DNA from: JAHRAW01 sp965212085
GTDB taxonomy: Bacteria; Pseudomonadota; Gammaproteobacteria; Arenicellales; Poriferihabitantaceae
Assembly: GCA_965212085.1 (NCBI GenBank)
Contig: OZ243042.1
Coordinates: forward strand, 2,046,001-2,110,000
Direction of reading: 5' to 3'
DNA: 64,000 bases
A program made the translations under genes and the position numbers. The stretch's first letter is position 1. Every line of letters starts with the position of its first letter. Of the stretch, positions 53,545-63,982 are shown in pieces. The notes beneath the pieces are model-generated. The model did not search any database and was not told the origin of the DNA. It saw nothing but the letters and a program-made list of their open reading frames with translations.

Positions 53545-56202
53545 ATGAAAACCACCGAAATCCGAAAGCGCTTTCTCGACTATTTCGCCGACCGCGGGCA
53601 TCGCGTCGTGCCCGGCTGCTCGCTGGTGCCGGGCAACGACCCGACGTTGTTGTTCACCAACTCCGGGATGGTGCAGTTCAAGGACGTGTTCCTCGGCAAC
53701 CAGCCGCCCGGCAGTCCGCGGGCGGTAACCGCCCAGCGTTGCGTGCGCGCCGGGGGCAAGCATAACGACCTCGAAAACGTCGGCTACACCGCGCGCCATC
53801 ACACATTTTTCGAGATGCTCGGCAATTTCAGTTTCGGCGACTACTTCAAGGCCGAGGCCATCGGCTACGCCTGGGAGTTGCTGACCCGTGAATTCGACCT
53901 GCCGGCGGAGCGCCTGTGGGTCACGGTTTTCGAGGAAGACGACCAGGCCGAGCGGATCTGGCTTGAGGAAGTCGGCGTTGACCCGGCGCGTTTCAGCCGC
54001 ATCGGCGCCGACGACAACTTCTGGTCAATGGGGGACACCGGGCCGTGCGGGCCGTGTTCGGAAGTTTTTTACGACCACGGCCCGGAAGTGGCGGGCGGGC
54101 CGCCGGGCTCAGCGAATCAGCACGGCGACCGCTTCGTGGAAATCTGGAACCTGGTGTTCATGCAGTACAACCGTAGTGGCGGCGGCGGCGGCAAACTCGA
54201 ACCCCTGCCAAAACCGTCGGTGGACACCGGCATGGGCCTTGAGCGCATCGCCGCGATCCTTCAGGGGGTGCACAGCAACTATGACATTGACCTGTTCCGC
54301 AACCTGATCAAAGCCGCCGCCGGGGTGCTGGGGGTGGAGGCGCGGGCACAGAAGCAAGACGATCAGGCGTTGCGCCAGTCGTTGCACGTGATCGCCGATC
54401 ACATCCGCTCCACGGCGTTTCTGGTGGTGGATGGCGTAACGCCGTCCAACGAAGGGCGCGGCTACGTGCTGCGGCGCATCATCCGGCGGGCGGTGCGCCA
54501 CGGCTACCGGCTGGGCTGCCGGGAGCCGTTCATGCACAAACTGGTGGCGCCGCTGGTGGCCGAGATGGGCGATGCCTATCCTGAACTCGCCGCCGCCGGC
54601 GAGCAGGTGGCGCGGGTGCTGGAGCGCGAAAACCAAAAGTTCAACGAGACCCTGGAGCAGGGCCTGAAAATCCTCGACCGCGAAATCGCCGGGCTGAGCG
54701 GCACGGTGATCGCCGGCGAGGCGGCCTTCCGGCTCTACGACACTTTCGGCTTTCCGTTGGACCTGACCGCGGACGTGGCCCGCGAACACGGCCTCACCGT
54801 TGACCACGACGCCTTCGAGCAAGCCATGGCCGGGCAGCGCGCCCGCGCCCGCGCCGCCGGGCAGTTTGTGCGCGGCGAAGCGTTGCGCGTGGACGGCGTG
54901 GATGCAACCCGGTTCGTCGGCCATCAAAGCCTTGCCAGCGAAGGGCGGGTGCTGGCGCTGCTTGCCGGGGAGCAGTCCGGGGAGCAATCCGTGGAACGGT
55001 TACGCGAAGGGCAGGGCGGGATCGTGGTGCTGGACCGCACGCCGTTCTACGCCGAAAGCGGTGGTCAGGTCGGGGATCGCGGCGAGATTCGTTTTGCGGG
55101 CGGGGTTTTTGCGGTGAAAGACACGCAATACCTCGCCAACAAGGTGATCGGCCATTTCGGCGCGATGACTTCCGGCGAAGCCGGCAAGGGCGAACAAGCC
55201 GAGGCCGAAGTCGCCGCCGGCCTGCGCCAGCCCTGCGCCAACAACCATTCCGCCACCCACCTCTTGCACGCCGCCCTGAAAGCGGTGCTCGGCCCTCACG
55301 TGCAACAAAAAGGCTCGCTGGTGGAACCCCGGCGGCTGCGGTTTGATTTCTCCCACCACGAAGCGGTAAGCCGGGAGCAACTGAGCGCCGTCGAGCAACT
55401 GGTGAACCGCAACATCCGCGCCAATATCCCGGTGGCCGATGAGGTGATGGATTTGGAGCAGGCCAAAGCCGACGGCGCCGAGGCGTTGTTCGGCGAGAAA
55501 TACGACCAACAGGTTCGGGTGGTGCAAATGGGAGATGCGTCGTTCGAACTGTGCGGTGGCACCCACGTCGAGCGCACCGGTGCCATCGGCTTTTTCAAAA
55601 TCACCGCCGAGAGCGGAATCGCCGCCGGCATCCGCCGCATCGAGGCGTTGAGCGGCGCCCGAGCCGAGGAATGGGTCGCAACGCAACTGGCCCTGCTGGA
55701 CGGTGCCGCATCAGCCCTGAAATCGCCGCCGGAACAGGTCGGGGAGCGGTTGCAGTCGCTGCTTACCGGCCAGCGGGCGCAGCGCCGGCAGATTCAGTCG
55801 TTGCAAGGGAAACTGGCCGCCGCAGGAAGCGGGGGCGGCGGCGCATCGGAGTTGGTGAAGGAAATCAACGGCGTCAAGGTCGCGGTCATTCGCCAGGATC
55901 AGGCCGATGCCAAAACCATGCGCATGACCGTGGATCAGTGGAAGCGGCAACTCGGCAGCGGCGTGGCGCTGGTGTTCGGCATCGAAGGCACCCGTGACGG
56001 CAAGGTGACCCTGATCGCCGGCGTAACCGGCGACCTCGCGGCGCGTTATCATGCCGGTCACTTGATCCGGGCGCTGGCGCCGCTGGTGGAAGGCTCCGGG
56101 GGTGGCAAGCCGGAACTCGCCCAGGGCGGCGGCGGCAAGGTCGATGCGGTGGCCCAGGTGCCGGCGGCGGTGTATCGCTGGGTGGCGGAAGTCGCGCCTT
56201 AA
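53545..56202 (+). CDS. alaS: alanyl-tRNA synthetase
   Basis: A protein of 885 residues, normal length. Class II motifs are LLFTNSGMVQFKDVFLG at the start, then CVRAGGKHNDLENVG, GDTGPCGPCSE and DTGMGLERIAAILQG. The editing domain has zinc ligands in NNHSATHLLHAAL and CGGTHVERTG, and a C-terminal C-Ala domain follows. It charges tRNA-Ala. A 12-base tandem repeat (54967-54990) gives GEQSGEQS in the linker. It follows recA-recX, as in many gammaproteobacteria. Confidence 0.97.
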   Translation: MKTTEIRKRFLDYFADRGHRVVPGCSLVPGNDPTLLFTNSGMVQFKDVFLGNQPPGSPRAVTAQRCVRAGGKHNDLENVGYTARHHTFFEMLGNFSFGDYFKAEAIGYAWELLTREFDLPAERLWVTVFEEDDQAERIWLEEVGVDPARFSRIGADDNFWSMGDTGPCGPCSEVFYDHGPEVAGGPPGSANQHGDRFVEIWNLVFMQYNRSGGGGGKLEPLPKPSVDTGMGLERIAAILQGVHSNYDIDLFRNLIKAAAGVLGVEARAQKQDDQALRQSLHVIADHIRSTAFLVVDGVTPSNEGRGYVLRRIIRRAVRHGYRLGCREPFMHKLVAPLVAEMGDAYPELAAAGEQVARVLERENQKFNETLEQGLKILDREIAGLSGTVIAGEAAFRLYDTFGFPLDLTADVAREHGLTVDHDAFEQAMAGQRARARAAGQFVRGEALRVDGVDATRFVGHQSLASEGRVLALLAGEQSGEQSVERLREGQGGIVVLDRTPFYAESGGQVGDRGEIRFAGGVFAVKDTQYLANKVIGHFGAMTSGEAGKGEQAEAEVAAGLRQPCANNHSATHLLHAALKAVLGPHVQQKGSLVEPRRLRFDFSHHEAVSREQLSAVEQLVNRNIRANIPVADEVMDLEQAKADGAEALFGEKYDQQVRVVQMGDASFELCGGTHVERTGAIGFFKITAESGIAAGIRRIEALSGARAEEWVATQLALLDGAASALKSPPEQVGERLQSLLTGQRAQRRQIQSLQGKLAAAGSGGGGASELVKEINGVKVAVIRQDQADAKTMRMTVDQWKRQLGSGVALVFGIEGTRDGKVTLIAGVTGDLAARYHAGHLIRALAPLVEGSGGGKPELAQGGGGKVDAVAQVPAAVYRWVAEVAP

Positions 56203-56266
56203 AAATCGTTATAATTCAAATCAATATAATCGTTGTTTCATCTTTACCATAAACCACGACTGCGCC

Positions 56267-57493
<1,227 letters not shown>

Positions 57494-57502
57494 CGGTGAA
57501 GC

Positions 57503-57523
57503 GAGGCCAATATCCTTGGCCTC
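57503..57523 (+). terminator. hairpin after lysC
   Basis: GAGGCCAA (57503-57510) pairs perfectly with TTGGCCTC (57516-57523) over five bases, 10 bases after the lysC stop. No T run follows, so it may be a factor-assisted stop or mRNA end. Confidence 0.5.
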
Positions 57524-57584
57524 CCCGGCGTGCGCGAAACTCTCCTTTGTTTGAATACTAAAGAAACGGCCGAACGGTATTGTT

Positions 57585-58511
57585 GTGAAAACACCGTCTG
57601 ACGTACTTTATTCTACGGGCGCGGTGTTGGCAACGCTGGCGGCGTTTTGCTGGGGCGTTGGCACGGTGATGTCGAAAGGGGTTCTGGATTCGTTCTCGCC
57701 GGTTTTTCTGTTGGTTTTGCAACTCGTTGCAAGCGTTGTGTTTCTTTGGAGTTGGATTTTTTTGCGGCGAATTCCGACGCCGGATGTTGCGCGAACGGTG
57801 TTCGTAAAAGTCGCGTCGCTCGGTTTGCTGGAGCCGTGGCTCGCTTTTTTTCTTGGGCTGGTCGGTTTGGCGGTGACGCGCGCGAGTAACGCGACTTTGA
57901 TTCAGGCGACCGAAGCAATTATGATTATCGTTGTGTCGGCGGTTTTGTTCCGCGTCAAGCCCACGTTGCGATTTGTGGCGTTGTCGGCGGTGGCGGTCGG
58001 CGGGTTGCTGGTCACGCTCGGTGTGTTCGCCGATGGTGGCGATGCCGGCGGCAGTTTTTTTGGGGACGCGCTGGTCTTTGCGGGAACGGCGGCGGCGGCG
58101 GTATATGTTGTGTTGTCCAGCCGGTTTGCGGCCGCCATTCATCCACTCTACATCGTTGCCTGGCAGCAAACAGTCGCGTTGATTCTTGCCGTGTTGCTAC
58201 TGCCGTTTGAACAGATGATGTATCCGCAAACCCAAGACATCGCAAGCATTCCTTTGGATATTTGGCTGTTGGCGGCGGCATCGGGGTTGGTTCAATATGC
58301 TTTTGCGTTTTCACTTTACATCACCGCGCTTCGAACCATAAGCGCGAATCATGCCGGTAGTTTTTTAAATTTGATTCCGATATTTGGTCTCACCGGTGCA
58401 TTTTTATTTCTTCACGAAACTTTGTCTTTGTTACAACTGGCCGGTGCGGCGGTTACCGTGATTGCCGTTACCATCATCAATTTCAGTTCGGCTAAAGATA
58501 TTTCCGAATGA
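57585..58511 (+). CDS. EamA/DMT-family permease
   Basis: A protein of 308 residues with ten hydrophobic segments in two EamA halves (TLAAFCWGVGTVMSKGVLD near the start; second half from about residue 165). It starts with GTG at 57585. Probably an inner-membrane metabolite exporter. It is lower in GC than lysC and has no partner. It converges on the ABC-like gene. Confidence 0.85.
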   Translation: MKTPSDVLYSTGAVLATLAAFCWGVGTVMSKGVLDSFSPVFLLVLQLVASVVFLWSWIFLRRIPTPDVARTVFVKVASLGLLEPWLAFFLGLVGLAVTRASNATLIQATEAIMIIVVSAVLFRVKPTLRFVALSAVAVGGLLVTLGVFADGGDAGGSFFGDALVFAGTAAAAVYVVLSSRFAAAIHPLYIVAWQQTVALILAVLLLPFEQMMYPQTQDIASIPLDIWLLAAASGLVQYAFAFSLYITALRTISANHAGSFLNLIPIFGLTGAFLFLHETLSLLQLAGAAVTVIAVTIINFSSAKDISE

Positions 58512-58557
58512 CAGGATAGCCGGCGGCGTCAGTCACGGCGCCAGCCGCTGACATCAG

Positions 58558-61212
58558 TCACAACTCTTCAATAACTTTCGCCAGCGACTTCGGCGAATCG
58601 TTGTGAATCAGTTTGTTTTTCTCCACGATCAAAACTTGTTCAAAGCGCGGCAGCAGCGCCGCGTCGTTCAGCGCCCAGGTCAGGTTGCGGCCGTGGCGCA
58701 GTTTGATGACGCGGTCGAGGATGCGCGAAAAACTTTTGCCGTCGAGTCCCGACAGGGTGTTGTTGATGATCAGAATATCCGGGTTCTTGAGCAGGGTTCG
58801 TGCCAGCACCAGTTTCTGCCGGAAGATGGATGAAAGTTTGGAGCCGCCGGCGCCGGCCGGGCAGTTGAGGCCGGCCATGACGATGGCCTGGTTGAGGTTG
58901 GTGGATTTGAGGGTGTTGCGGATGGTTTCGGTGACCCGCGGTTGCAGGTGCCCCTTGGCGTAGGCGATCTTGCCGAACAGCAGGTTTTCCTGCACCGACA
59001 TGCCGTGGTTGTAGCGCGCGCGGTCGAAAAAGCGGATCTGCTCGTTGTCGCCGCCGAGTTCGTCCATCAGCGCCTTGCGCGCCGCGATCACTTTTTCCTG
59101 CAGCGGCGGCGTCACCAGTTCAAGGCGGTGGCGCGCCGGGCACAGTTTGAAACTCACCGCCAGCAGTTTGGCGCGCTGTTGTTCGCTCAGGGCTGCGCCG
59201 CCGCCGCTTCCCGTGACCGCCACCAGTTGCTGGTATTCCGGCAGGTCGGCGGCCTTGATGAAACTGAACTGGTCGAAGAGTTCGCTGTCGTCGGGCACGT
59301 CGGAAAATAATTCCACCATCAGGCCGGCCAGTTCCAGGCCGATGTCGCCGAGTTCCTGCTGCAGGCCGCTGCTTTGCAAAATCTTTCCGACCAGCGGGCT
59401 GGTGGCGAGAAAATCCGCCGCCGGCCGGCCGCCCAGCGGGGTGCCGAACAGCAGGTTTTCCTCCACGGTCAGGTTGTGGATGTACTTGGCCGGGTCCAGC
59501 GGCTCGATGATGGCGCCGGATTCGATCTGGTTAATCTGCTCGATCAACTCGCCGCGCAGGGTTACGATTTGCTCCGCCAGTTGTTCGGGTATGTCAATGT
59601 TCTCGGATGTGCGCAGCGCCAGGGTCAGGAGTTCGTCGTCCAGTTCCACGCATTCGATGACCGCGTGCACGGTCTCCAGAAACTCCGCTTCATCGGCGGC
59701 GCCGGCCAGCGCGATGTCCACCCAGCGGGCGTTGATGTCCTGGGTGGAGTTGCCGGAGGCGATGGCTTCCTTGATGGCCTGGCGGCGCGCGCTTGCTGAG
59801 TTCGTTGAGTCCGCCGCGTCCGCCGAATCTGCCGAATCCGCCGCGTCTTCTTCCAAAGGCTGATGCTTGAGGCCGTAGTACAGGTTGTCGCGGATCGAGG
59901 CGTTGAACAGCCGCGAGGTGGCGGCGCAGTAGCCGATGCGCCGCCCGGTAACGGATTCGGGCAGGCCCTGGAGGTCGAGGCCGGAATCGCCGACCTGGAT
60001 GGAGCCGGAAGTGGGGGGTAGCAATCGCGCCAGCAGTTGCGTGAGTTCGTCGCCGGAGGTGCCGTCTTTGCTCAGGATAACGCTGTGCCGGTCGCCGGCG
60101 ATCTCGAAATCAAACTCGTCCACCTGGGTGGCGGCGTCCTCCACGTAGCTCAGGCGGCTGGCGCGAATCTTGCCCTCCAGGGACGGCGCCGGTTCCTTGC
60201 CGGCTTCCAGCAGGGCGTCGTCGAGCATGCCGTCGGGAGCGAACTGCTCGATGATTTGCGCGTACTTGACCTTGACGTCCTCGGTAATCTGGTAGAACTT
60301 CAGCAACTCTTTCCACGGCGGCGAGATGTCCTTGTAGGCCGCCAGCACCGCCACCAGCGCGCCCAGCGACAACTGGTTTTTGAGCACCAGGTAGCCGCCG
60401 ATGGAGTAGAAAAAGAACGGCGTCAACTGGGCCAGAAAGTTATTCAGGAACTTGATGAAAAACTTGCGGCGGTAGATTTCGTTGCGAATCAAAAACACCG
60501 TGCCCAGCCGCCGGCTGATGTCGGCGCGCTCAAAATGGCCGGTGTCGTTGGCGTGGATGTCGGCGATGCCGGCCACCGACTCGCCGATGCGGTCGGCCAG
60601 TTTGCGCACGTTCTGGACGCGCTCCTTGCTCAGCTGGTTGACCTTGTGCTGGAGCCGGGGGATCAGGTAGATCTGCGGCGGATAGAGGGCGATGGCGGCG
60701 AGTCCGAGCCAGAAATCCTGCACGAAGATGAACGACAGGTAGGTAATCAGCAGCCCGCCCTGCATGGCCGGCAGGGCGATGGAGTCGCCGATGAAGCCGC
60801 CCAACGGTTCGGTCTCGGCGGTCACCATGGGGATGATTTCGCCGGCGCTCAGGTTCTTGAAGTGGGGCAGGGGGAAGCGCAGGATGCGGGCGTATAAAGT
60901 GTAGCGGAAGCGCCGCAGCATGCGCTCGCCGAGTACGCCCCGGTAGACGTTGATGACGTACTTCATACCGCCGTTGATGATTACCATGGCGAGGAAAACC
61001 AGGCTCAGCAGCAGCAGGTACTCGATCTGGGTCATGTCATAACCGAAGACCCCGAAAGGCCCGGCGCCGCCGCCGATGGCCTTGTTGATGATGAGTTTCG
61101 GTATCTCCAGGGAGTAGTAGACCAGCGGCATGGAAGCCACGGTCACCACGATGAGCCACACCTGGTCCTTTTTGGTGTGCCGCAGAATGTATTTGTAGAT
61201 GGATTTTTCCAT
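58558..61212 (-). CDS. large ABC exporter-like protein with degenerate nucleotide-binding motifs
   Basis: A protein of 884 residues. Residues 1-300 form a normal six-helix type I ABC exporter domain. The ATP-binding region is not normal: the Walker A position reads SKDGTSGDELTQ (381-392) without the P-loop Lys, the Q-loop Gln is missing, the signature reads GGSKLSSIFRQKLVLAR, Walker B is ILIINNTLSGLD without the catalytic Glu, and the H-loop His is replaced (TWALNDA). About 300 extra residues contain two further ENLLFG segments, as if parts of the NBD were copied. A DSADSADAADS repeat lies near 460. It follows a cyclic-nucleotide-binding protein gene. Conserved hydrophobicity suggests a working, non-ATPase membrane protein rather than a dead gene. 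Confidence 0.75.
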   Translation of the reverse strand: MEKSIYKYILRHTKKDQVWLIVVTVASMPLVYYSLEIPKLIINKAIGGGAGPFGVFGYDMTQIEYLLLLSLVFLAMVIINGGMKYVINVYRGVLGERMLRRFRYTLYARILRFPLPHFKNLSAGEIIPMVTAETEPLGGFIGDSIALPAMQGGLLITYLSFIFVQDFWLGLAAIALYPPQIYLIPRLQHKVNQLSKERVQNVRKLADRIGESVAGIADIHANDTGHFERADISRRLGTVFLIRNEIYRRKFFIKFLNNFLAQLTPFFFYSIGGYLVLKNQLSLGALVAVLAAYKDISPPWKELLKFYQITEDVKVKYAQIIEQFAPDGMLDDALLEAGKEPAPSLEGKIRASRLSYVEDAATQVDEFDFEIAGDRHSVILSKDGTSGDELTQLLARLLPPTSGSIQVGDSGLDLQGLPESVTGRRIGYCAATSRLFNASIRDNLYYGLKHQPLEEDAADSADSADAADSTNSASARRQAIKEAIASGNSTQDINARWVDIALAGAADEAEFLETVHAVIECVELDDELLTLALRTSENIDIPEQLAEQIVTLRGELIEQINQIESGAIIEPLDPAKYIHNLTVEENLLFGTPLGGRPAADFLATSPLVGKILQSSGLQQELGDIGLELAGLMVELFSDVPDDSELFDQFSFIKAADLPEYQQLVAVTGSGGGAALSEQQRAKLLAVSFKLCPARHRLELVTPPLQEKVIAARKALMDELGGDNEQIRFFDRARYNHGMSVQENLLFGKIAYAKGHLQPRVTETIRNTLKSTNLNQAIVMAGLNCPAGAGGSKLSSIFRQKLVLARTLLKNPDILIINNTLSGLDGKSFSRILDRVIKLRHGRNLTWALNDAALLPRFEQVLIVEKNKLIHNDSPKSLAKVIEEL

Positions 61213-61278
61213 GGGTTACGGATCCGGGCGCGGAAAAATCATCGCCGCAAAGGCAAAGGCACGCGCTCGCCGGCTGCG

Positions 61279-61749
61279 CTACGCGCCTTCCAGCCGCTCA
61301 ATGCGGGTTTGCAGGTCGGCGGCGTGGCGGCTGGTGTCGGCCAGTTTGGTGCTGAGCATCTGCATCACGTGCAGCGCCACCTGGGGATTGCCCGTGATCA
61401 GTTCAATGAAGCGGTCGTTGGCAATCCTGAGCGCCGTGACCGCGCCCCGCGCCTTGACGCTGGCGGTGCGCCCGGCGCCGCTCAGCACCGCCATTTCGCC
61501 GATCAGGTTATTCGCCGCCGAGGTCGCCAGCAGCACCGCCTGGCCGTCCTGGTCGCTGCCGATAATTTCCACCACGCCGTCGAGGATCACGTAAACGCAA
61601 TCCGAAGTCTCGCCGTGGTGGAACAGGTAATCCTGATCGGCGTAGTCGAATACTTCGCAGGTGAAAACCAGCAGTTTGAGTTGCTTGCTGTCGAGGCTCG
61701 ACAGCAATGGCACCTGTTTGAGTTGCAACGCCTCTTTGAAAACCGCCAA
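61279..61749 (-). CDS. cyclic nucleotide-binding (Crp-like) domain protein
   Basis: About 156 residues. The phosphate-binding cassette is NLIGEMAVLSGAGRTASVKA, preceded by DYLFHHGETSDCVYVILDGVVEII, the typical cNMP-binding beta roll. There is no helix-turn-helix after it, so it is a sensor and not a transcription factor. GGAGG sits seven bases before TTG 61749; the TTG two codons earlier is too close to it. It lies 66 bases upstream of the degenerate ABC gene and is likely its regulator or partner. Confidence 0.85.
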   Translation of the reverse strand: MAVFKEALQLKQVPLLSSLDSKQLKLLVFTCEVFDYADQDYLFHHGETSDCVYVILDGVVEIIGSDQDGQAVLLATSAANNLIGEMAVLSGAGRTASVKARGAVTALRIANDRFIELITGNPQVALHVMQMLSTKLADTSRHAADLQTRIERLEGA

Positions 61750-61892
61750 TGCCAATCCTCCGGGAAAGGGATGAGGCCGGAATAATACCCGATAGGGTAT
61801 ATGATTGGAAACCGCCGGCGGGGTTTTGGGATTGCGCCATGCCAGCGCCGTGCGGTGCGGCGCGCTTCACGCTATAATCCCCGGCTTGACCC

Positions 61893-62780
61893 ATGACCCC
61901 CAACGCCATCCCTCCCGTGATCGAACCCCTTGAACTGGCCGCGCTGCTGCCCCACGAAGACCTGCTGATCGTTGACCTGAGCGGCTACAGGACTCACCTG
62001 CAAGGCCATATACCCGGCGCCGTTCACCTTGATTATGCCGACCTGATCCTCGGCCAGCCCCCGGCCCCCGGGCTGGTGCCGCCAACCGAGGGACTGCAAC
62101 GGGCGTTGCGGGCCATCGGCCTGCGCCGGGAAAAACACGTGATCGCCTACGACGACCAGGGCAATGGCCGCGCCAGCCGCCTGCTGTGGACCCTGGAGGC
62201 GGTGGGCCATGCCAAGTATTCATTATTGAACGGCGGCCTGCCGGCGTGGCGCAGCGAAGGCCGCGCCATCGTCCGTGGACCCGGTCGGCCTGGTCAAACC
62301 GCGCCATCCGAAACCGACCCCGAAACCGACCCCGAATCCGCATCCGAAACCGCGGATTTTTCCATCCGCTGGAACCCCGAAGTGATCGCCGACAAGGCCT
62401 ACGTCCTCCAGTCCCTGGGCAACGCGCAGATCAAGCTCCTGGATGCGCGCACGCCCGAGGAATACAACGGCCTGAAATCCCCCTCCCTGCGCCACGGCCA
62501 CATCCCCGGCGCGGTCAACCTCAACTGGCTGGACACTATGGATCCCGGCAACCATTACCGCTTCAAACCCAAAGCGGATTTATACGCCATGCTGGCGCGG
62601 CTCGGCATCGAGCGGGAGCAGGGTCAGGGTCAGGGTCAGGAGATCATCACCTACTGCCAAACCCACCACCGCTCCGCCCACGCCTTCGTCATGCTGCGGC
62701 ACCTCGGCTTTGAGAAAGTCCGCGGCTACCCCGGCTCCTGGTCGGAGTGGGGCAACGACCCCGGCCTGCCCGTCGAATGA
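61893..62780 (+). CDS. sseA: rhodanese-like sulfurtransferase (3-mercaptopyruvate/thiosulfate type)
   Basis: A protein of 295 residues with two rhodanese domains. The first (8-130) lacks a Cys at its loop and the second has the active Cys255 in TYCQTHHRS; DARTPEEYNG and HIPGAVNLNWLD are the usual markers. It transfers sulfur from thiosulfate or 3-mercaptopyruvate. Two short repeats interrupt it: an Asp/Glu/Thr/Pro stretch between domains (a 12-base repeat near 62311) and GQGQGQ (a 6-base repeat, 62621-62640). Its TGA overlaps the next gene's ATG. Confidence 0.85.
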   Translation: MTPNAIPPVIEPLELAALLPHEDLLIVDLSGYRTHLQGHIPGAVHLDYADLILGQPPAPGLVPPTEGLQRALRAIGLRREKHVIAYDDQGNGRASRLLWTLEAVGHAKYSLLNGGLPAWRSEGRAIVRGPGRPGQTAPSETDPETDPESASETADFSIRWNPEVIADKAYVLQSLGNAQIKLLDARTPEEYNGLKSPSLRHGHIPGAVNLNWLDTMDPGNHYRFKPKADLYAMLARLGIEREQGQGQGQEIITYCQTHHRSAHAFVMLRHLGFEKVRGYPGSWSEWGNDPGLPVE

Positions 62781-63913
62781 TCGTCATACTCGACCCGCAG
62801 CTGGGCGGCGACTCCCCGGAAACCGCCGGCATACTGGAATACCTGCGCGCCGTCCCCGGCATCACGCCGAAGATTCACCAGGTGACCGGCACCCAGCAAG
62901 TGCTCACCGAAATCTACCTGGTGGGCGACACTTCAACCCTGGACCGCGCCGAAGTCGAAGCCCTGTCCGGGGTCAACCGCGTGGTCAGGGTGTCCCGCTC
63001 CTACGCCGTGCTCGGCCGCCACGCCGGGGACTCGCGCTCCTACGGCTTCAACTACAACGGCGTCACCTTCAACCAGGACAACCTCAACCTGTTCGCCGGA
63101 TTGTGCGCCGTGGACACCCCGGATCACGTCGAGCAGATGATGCGGGCGGTGGCCGAAGCCGGCTTTGAATGTACGCGCATGGGCGCCTACAAACCCCGCA
63201 CCAACCCCTATTCCTTTCAGGGCCACGGCGCCGAATGTCTGCCGTGGGTTTTTGAGTTGGCGGGCAAATACGGCATCAAGGTCATCGCCATGGAAATCAC
63301 CCACGACAACCACATCGCCGAGATCAACCGCGCCCTCGAACAGACCGGCCACCCCACCGGCGTACTGCTGCAAGTGGGCACCCGCAACACCCAGAACTTC
63401 GAACTCCTCAAAGCCTGCGGACGCCAGAACGACCACCCGGTGCTGCTCAAGCGCGGCTTCGGCATCACCCTGGAGGAATCCCTGAACGCCGCCGAATACC
63501 TCGCCAGCGAAGGCAACCGCAAGGTGATTTTCTGCCTGCGCGGAATGAAAACCAACATGGGCGACCCGCACCGCAACTTCGTGGATTTCAGCCACGTGCC
63601 GGTAATCAAGCGCATGACCCACATGCCGGTATGCATAGACCCGTCCCACTCCGTAGGCACCCGTGAACGCTCCCCGGACGGCCTCCTCGACCTGTTCCAC
63701 GCCACCGCCCAGGGCGTAATCGCCGGCGCCAACATGATCCTCATAGACTTCCACCCCAACCCCCCCAGCGCCCTCGTGGACGGCCCCCAGGCCCTGACCA
63801 TGAGCGAACTGGATCACTACATCGCAGACATCAACATCGCCCGGCAAGCCTACCTGGCACGCAAAAAACTCGCCACCCCGAAACCCCGCGTTGCCGTCAT
63901 TCCAGAGCGTTAG
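62777..63913 (+). CDS. divergent DAHP synthase-like (I-beta/KDO8P synthase family) enzyme
   Basis: A protein of 378 residues. An N-terminal 65-residue ferredoxin-like domain precedes a TIM barrel with GAYKPRTNPYSFQG, LLQVGTRNTQNF, LLKRGFG, RGMKTNMG and DPSHSVGTRE, as in I-beta DAHP synthases. Normally conserved residues differ: AGPCS is AGLCA and the CERG motif is CLRG. The reaction may therefore differ from ordinary DAHP synthesis, for which a normal enzyme lies at 38428. It is coupled by ATGA overlap to the rhodanese gene. The last residues VIPER and the stop fall inside a dispersed repeat copy. Confidence 0.8.
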   Translation: MIVILDPQLGGDSPETAGILEYLRAVPGITPKIHQVTGTQQVLTEIYLVGDTSTLDRAEVEALSGVNRVVRVSRSYAVLGRHAGDSRSYGFNYNGVTFNQDNLNLFAGLCAVDTPDHVEQMMRAVAEAGFECTRMGAYKPRTNPYSFQGHGAECLPWVFELAGKYGIKVIAMEITHDNHIAEINRALEQTGHPTGVLLQVGTRNTQNFELLKACGRQNDHPVLLKRGFGITLEESLNAAEYLASEGNRKVIFCLRGMKTNMGDPHRNFVDFSHVPVIKRMTHMPVCIDPSHSVGTRERSPDGLLDLFHATAQGVIAGANMILIDFHPNPPSALVDGPQALTMSELDHYIADINIARQAYLARKKLATPKPRVAVIPER

Positions 63914-63959
63914 TGTCCGTTGCCGCGCAAGCGGCTTACGGACACTTGCGTACTCGGGA
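63896..63959 (-). repeat. dispersed palindromic repeat, copy C (inverted, right end changed)
   Basis: This is the reverse complement of copies A and B over about 64 bases, with one or two changes, ending at cggga where the others continue to aatccag. The first 18 bases are the end of the DAHP synthase-like gene. Confidence 0.88.
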
Positions 63960-63982
63960 CAATTTTGCCGGGAGCAAAATTG
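63960..63982 (+). terminator. perfect hairpin after the DAHP synthase-like gene
   Basis: CAATTTTGC (63960-63968) pairs perfectly with GCAAAATTG (63974-63982) over five bases. It may end the transcript or belong to the repeat element. The window ends shortly after. Confidence 0.5.
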
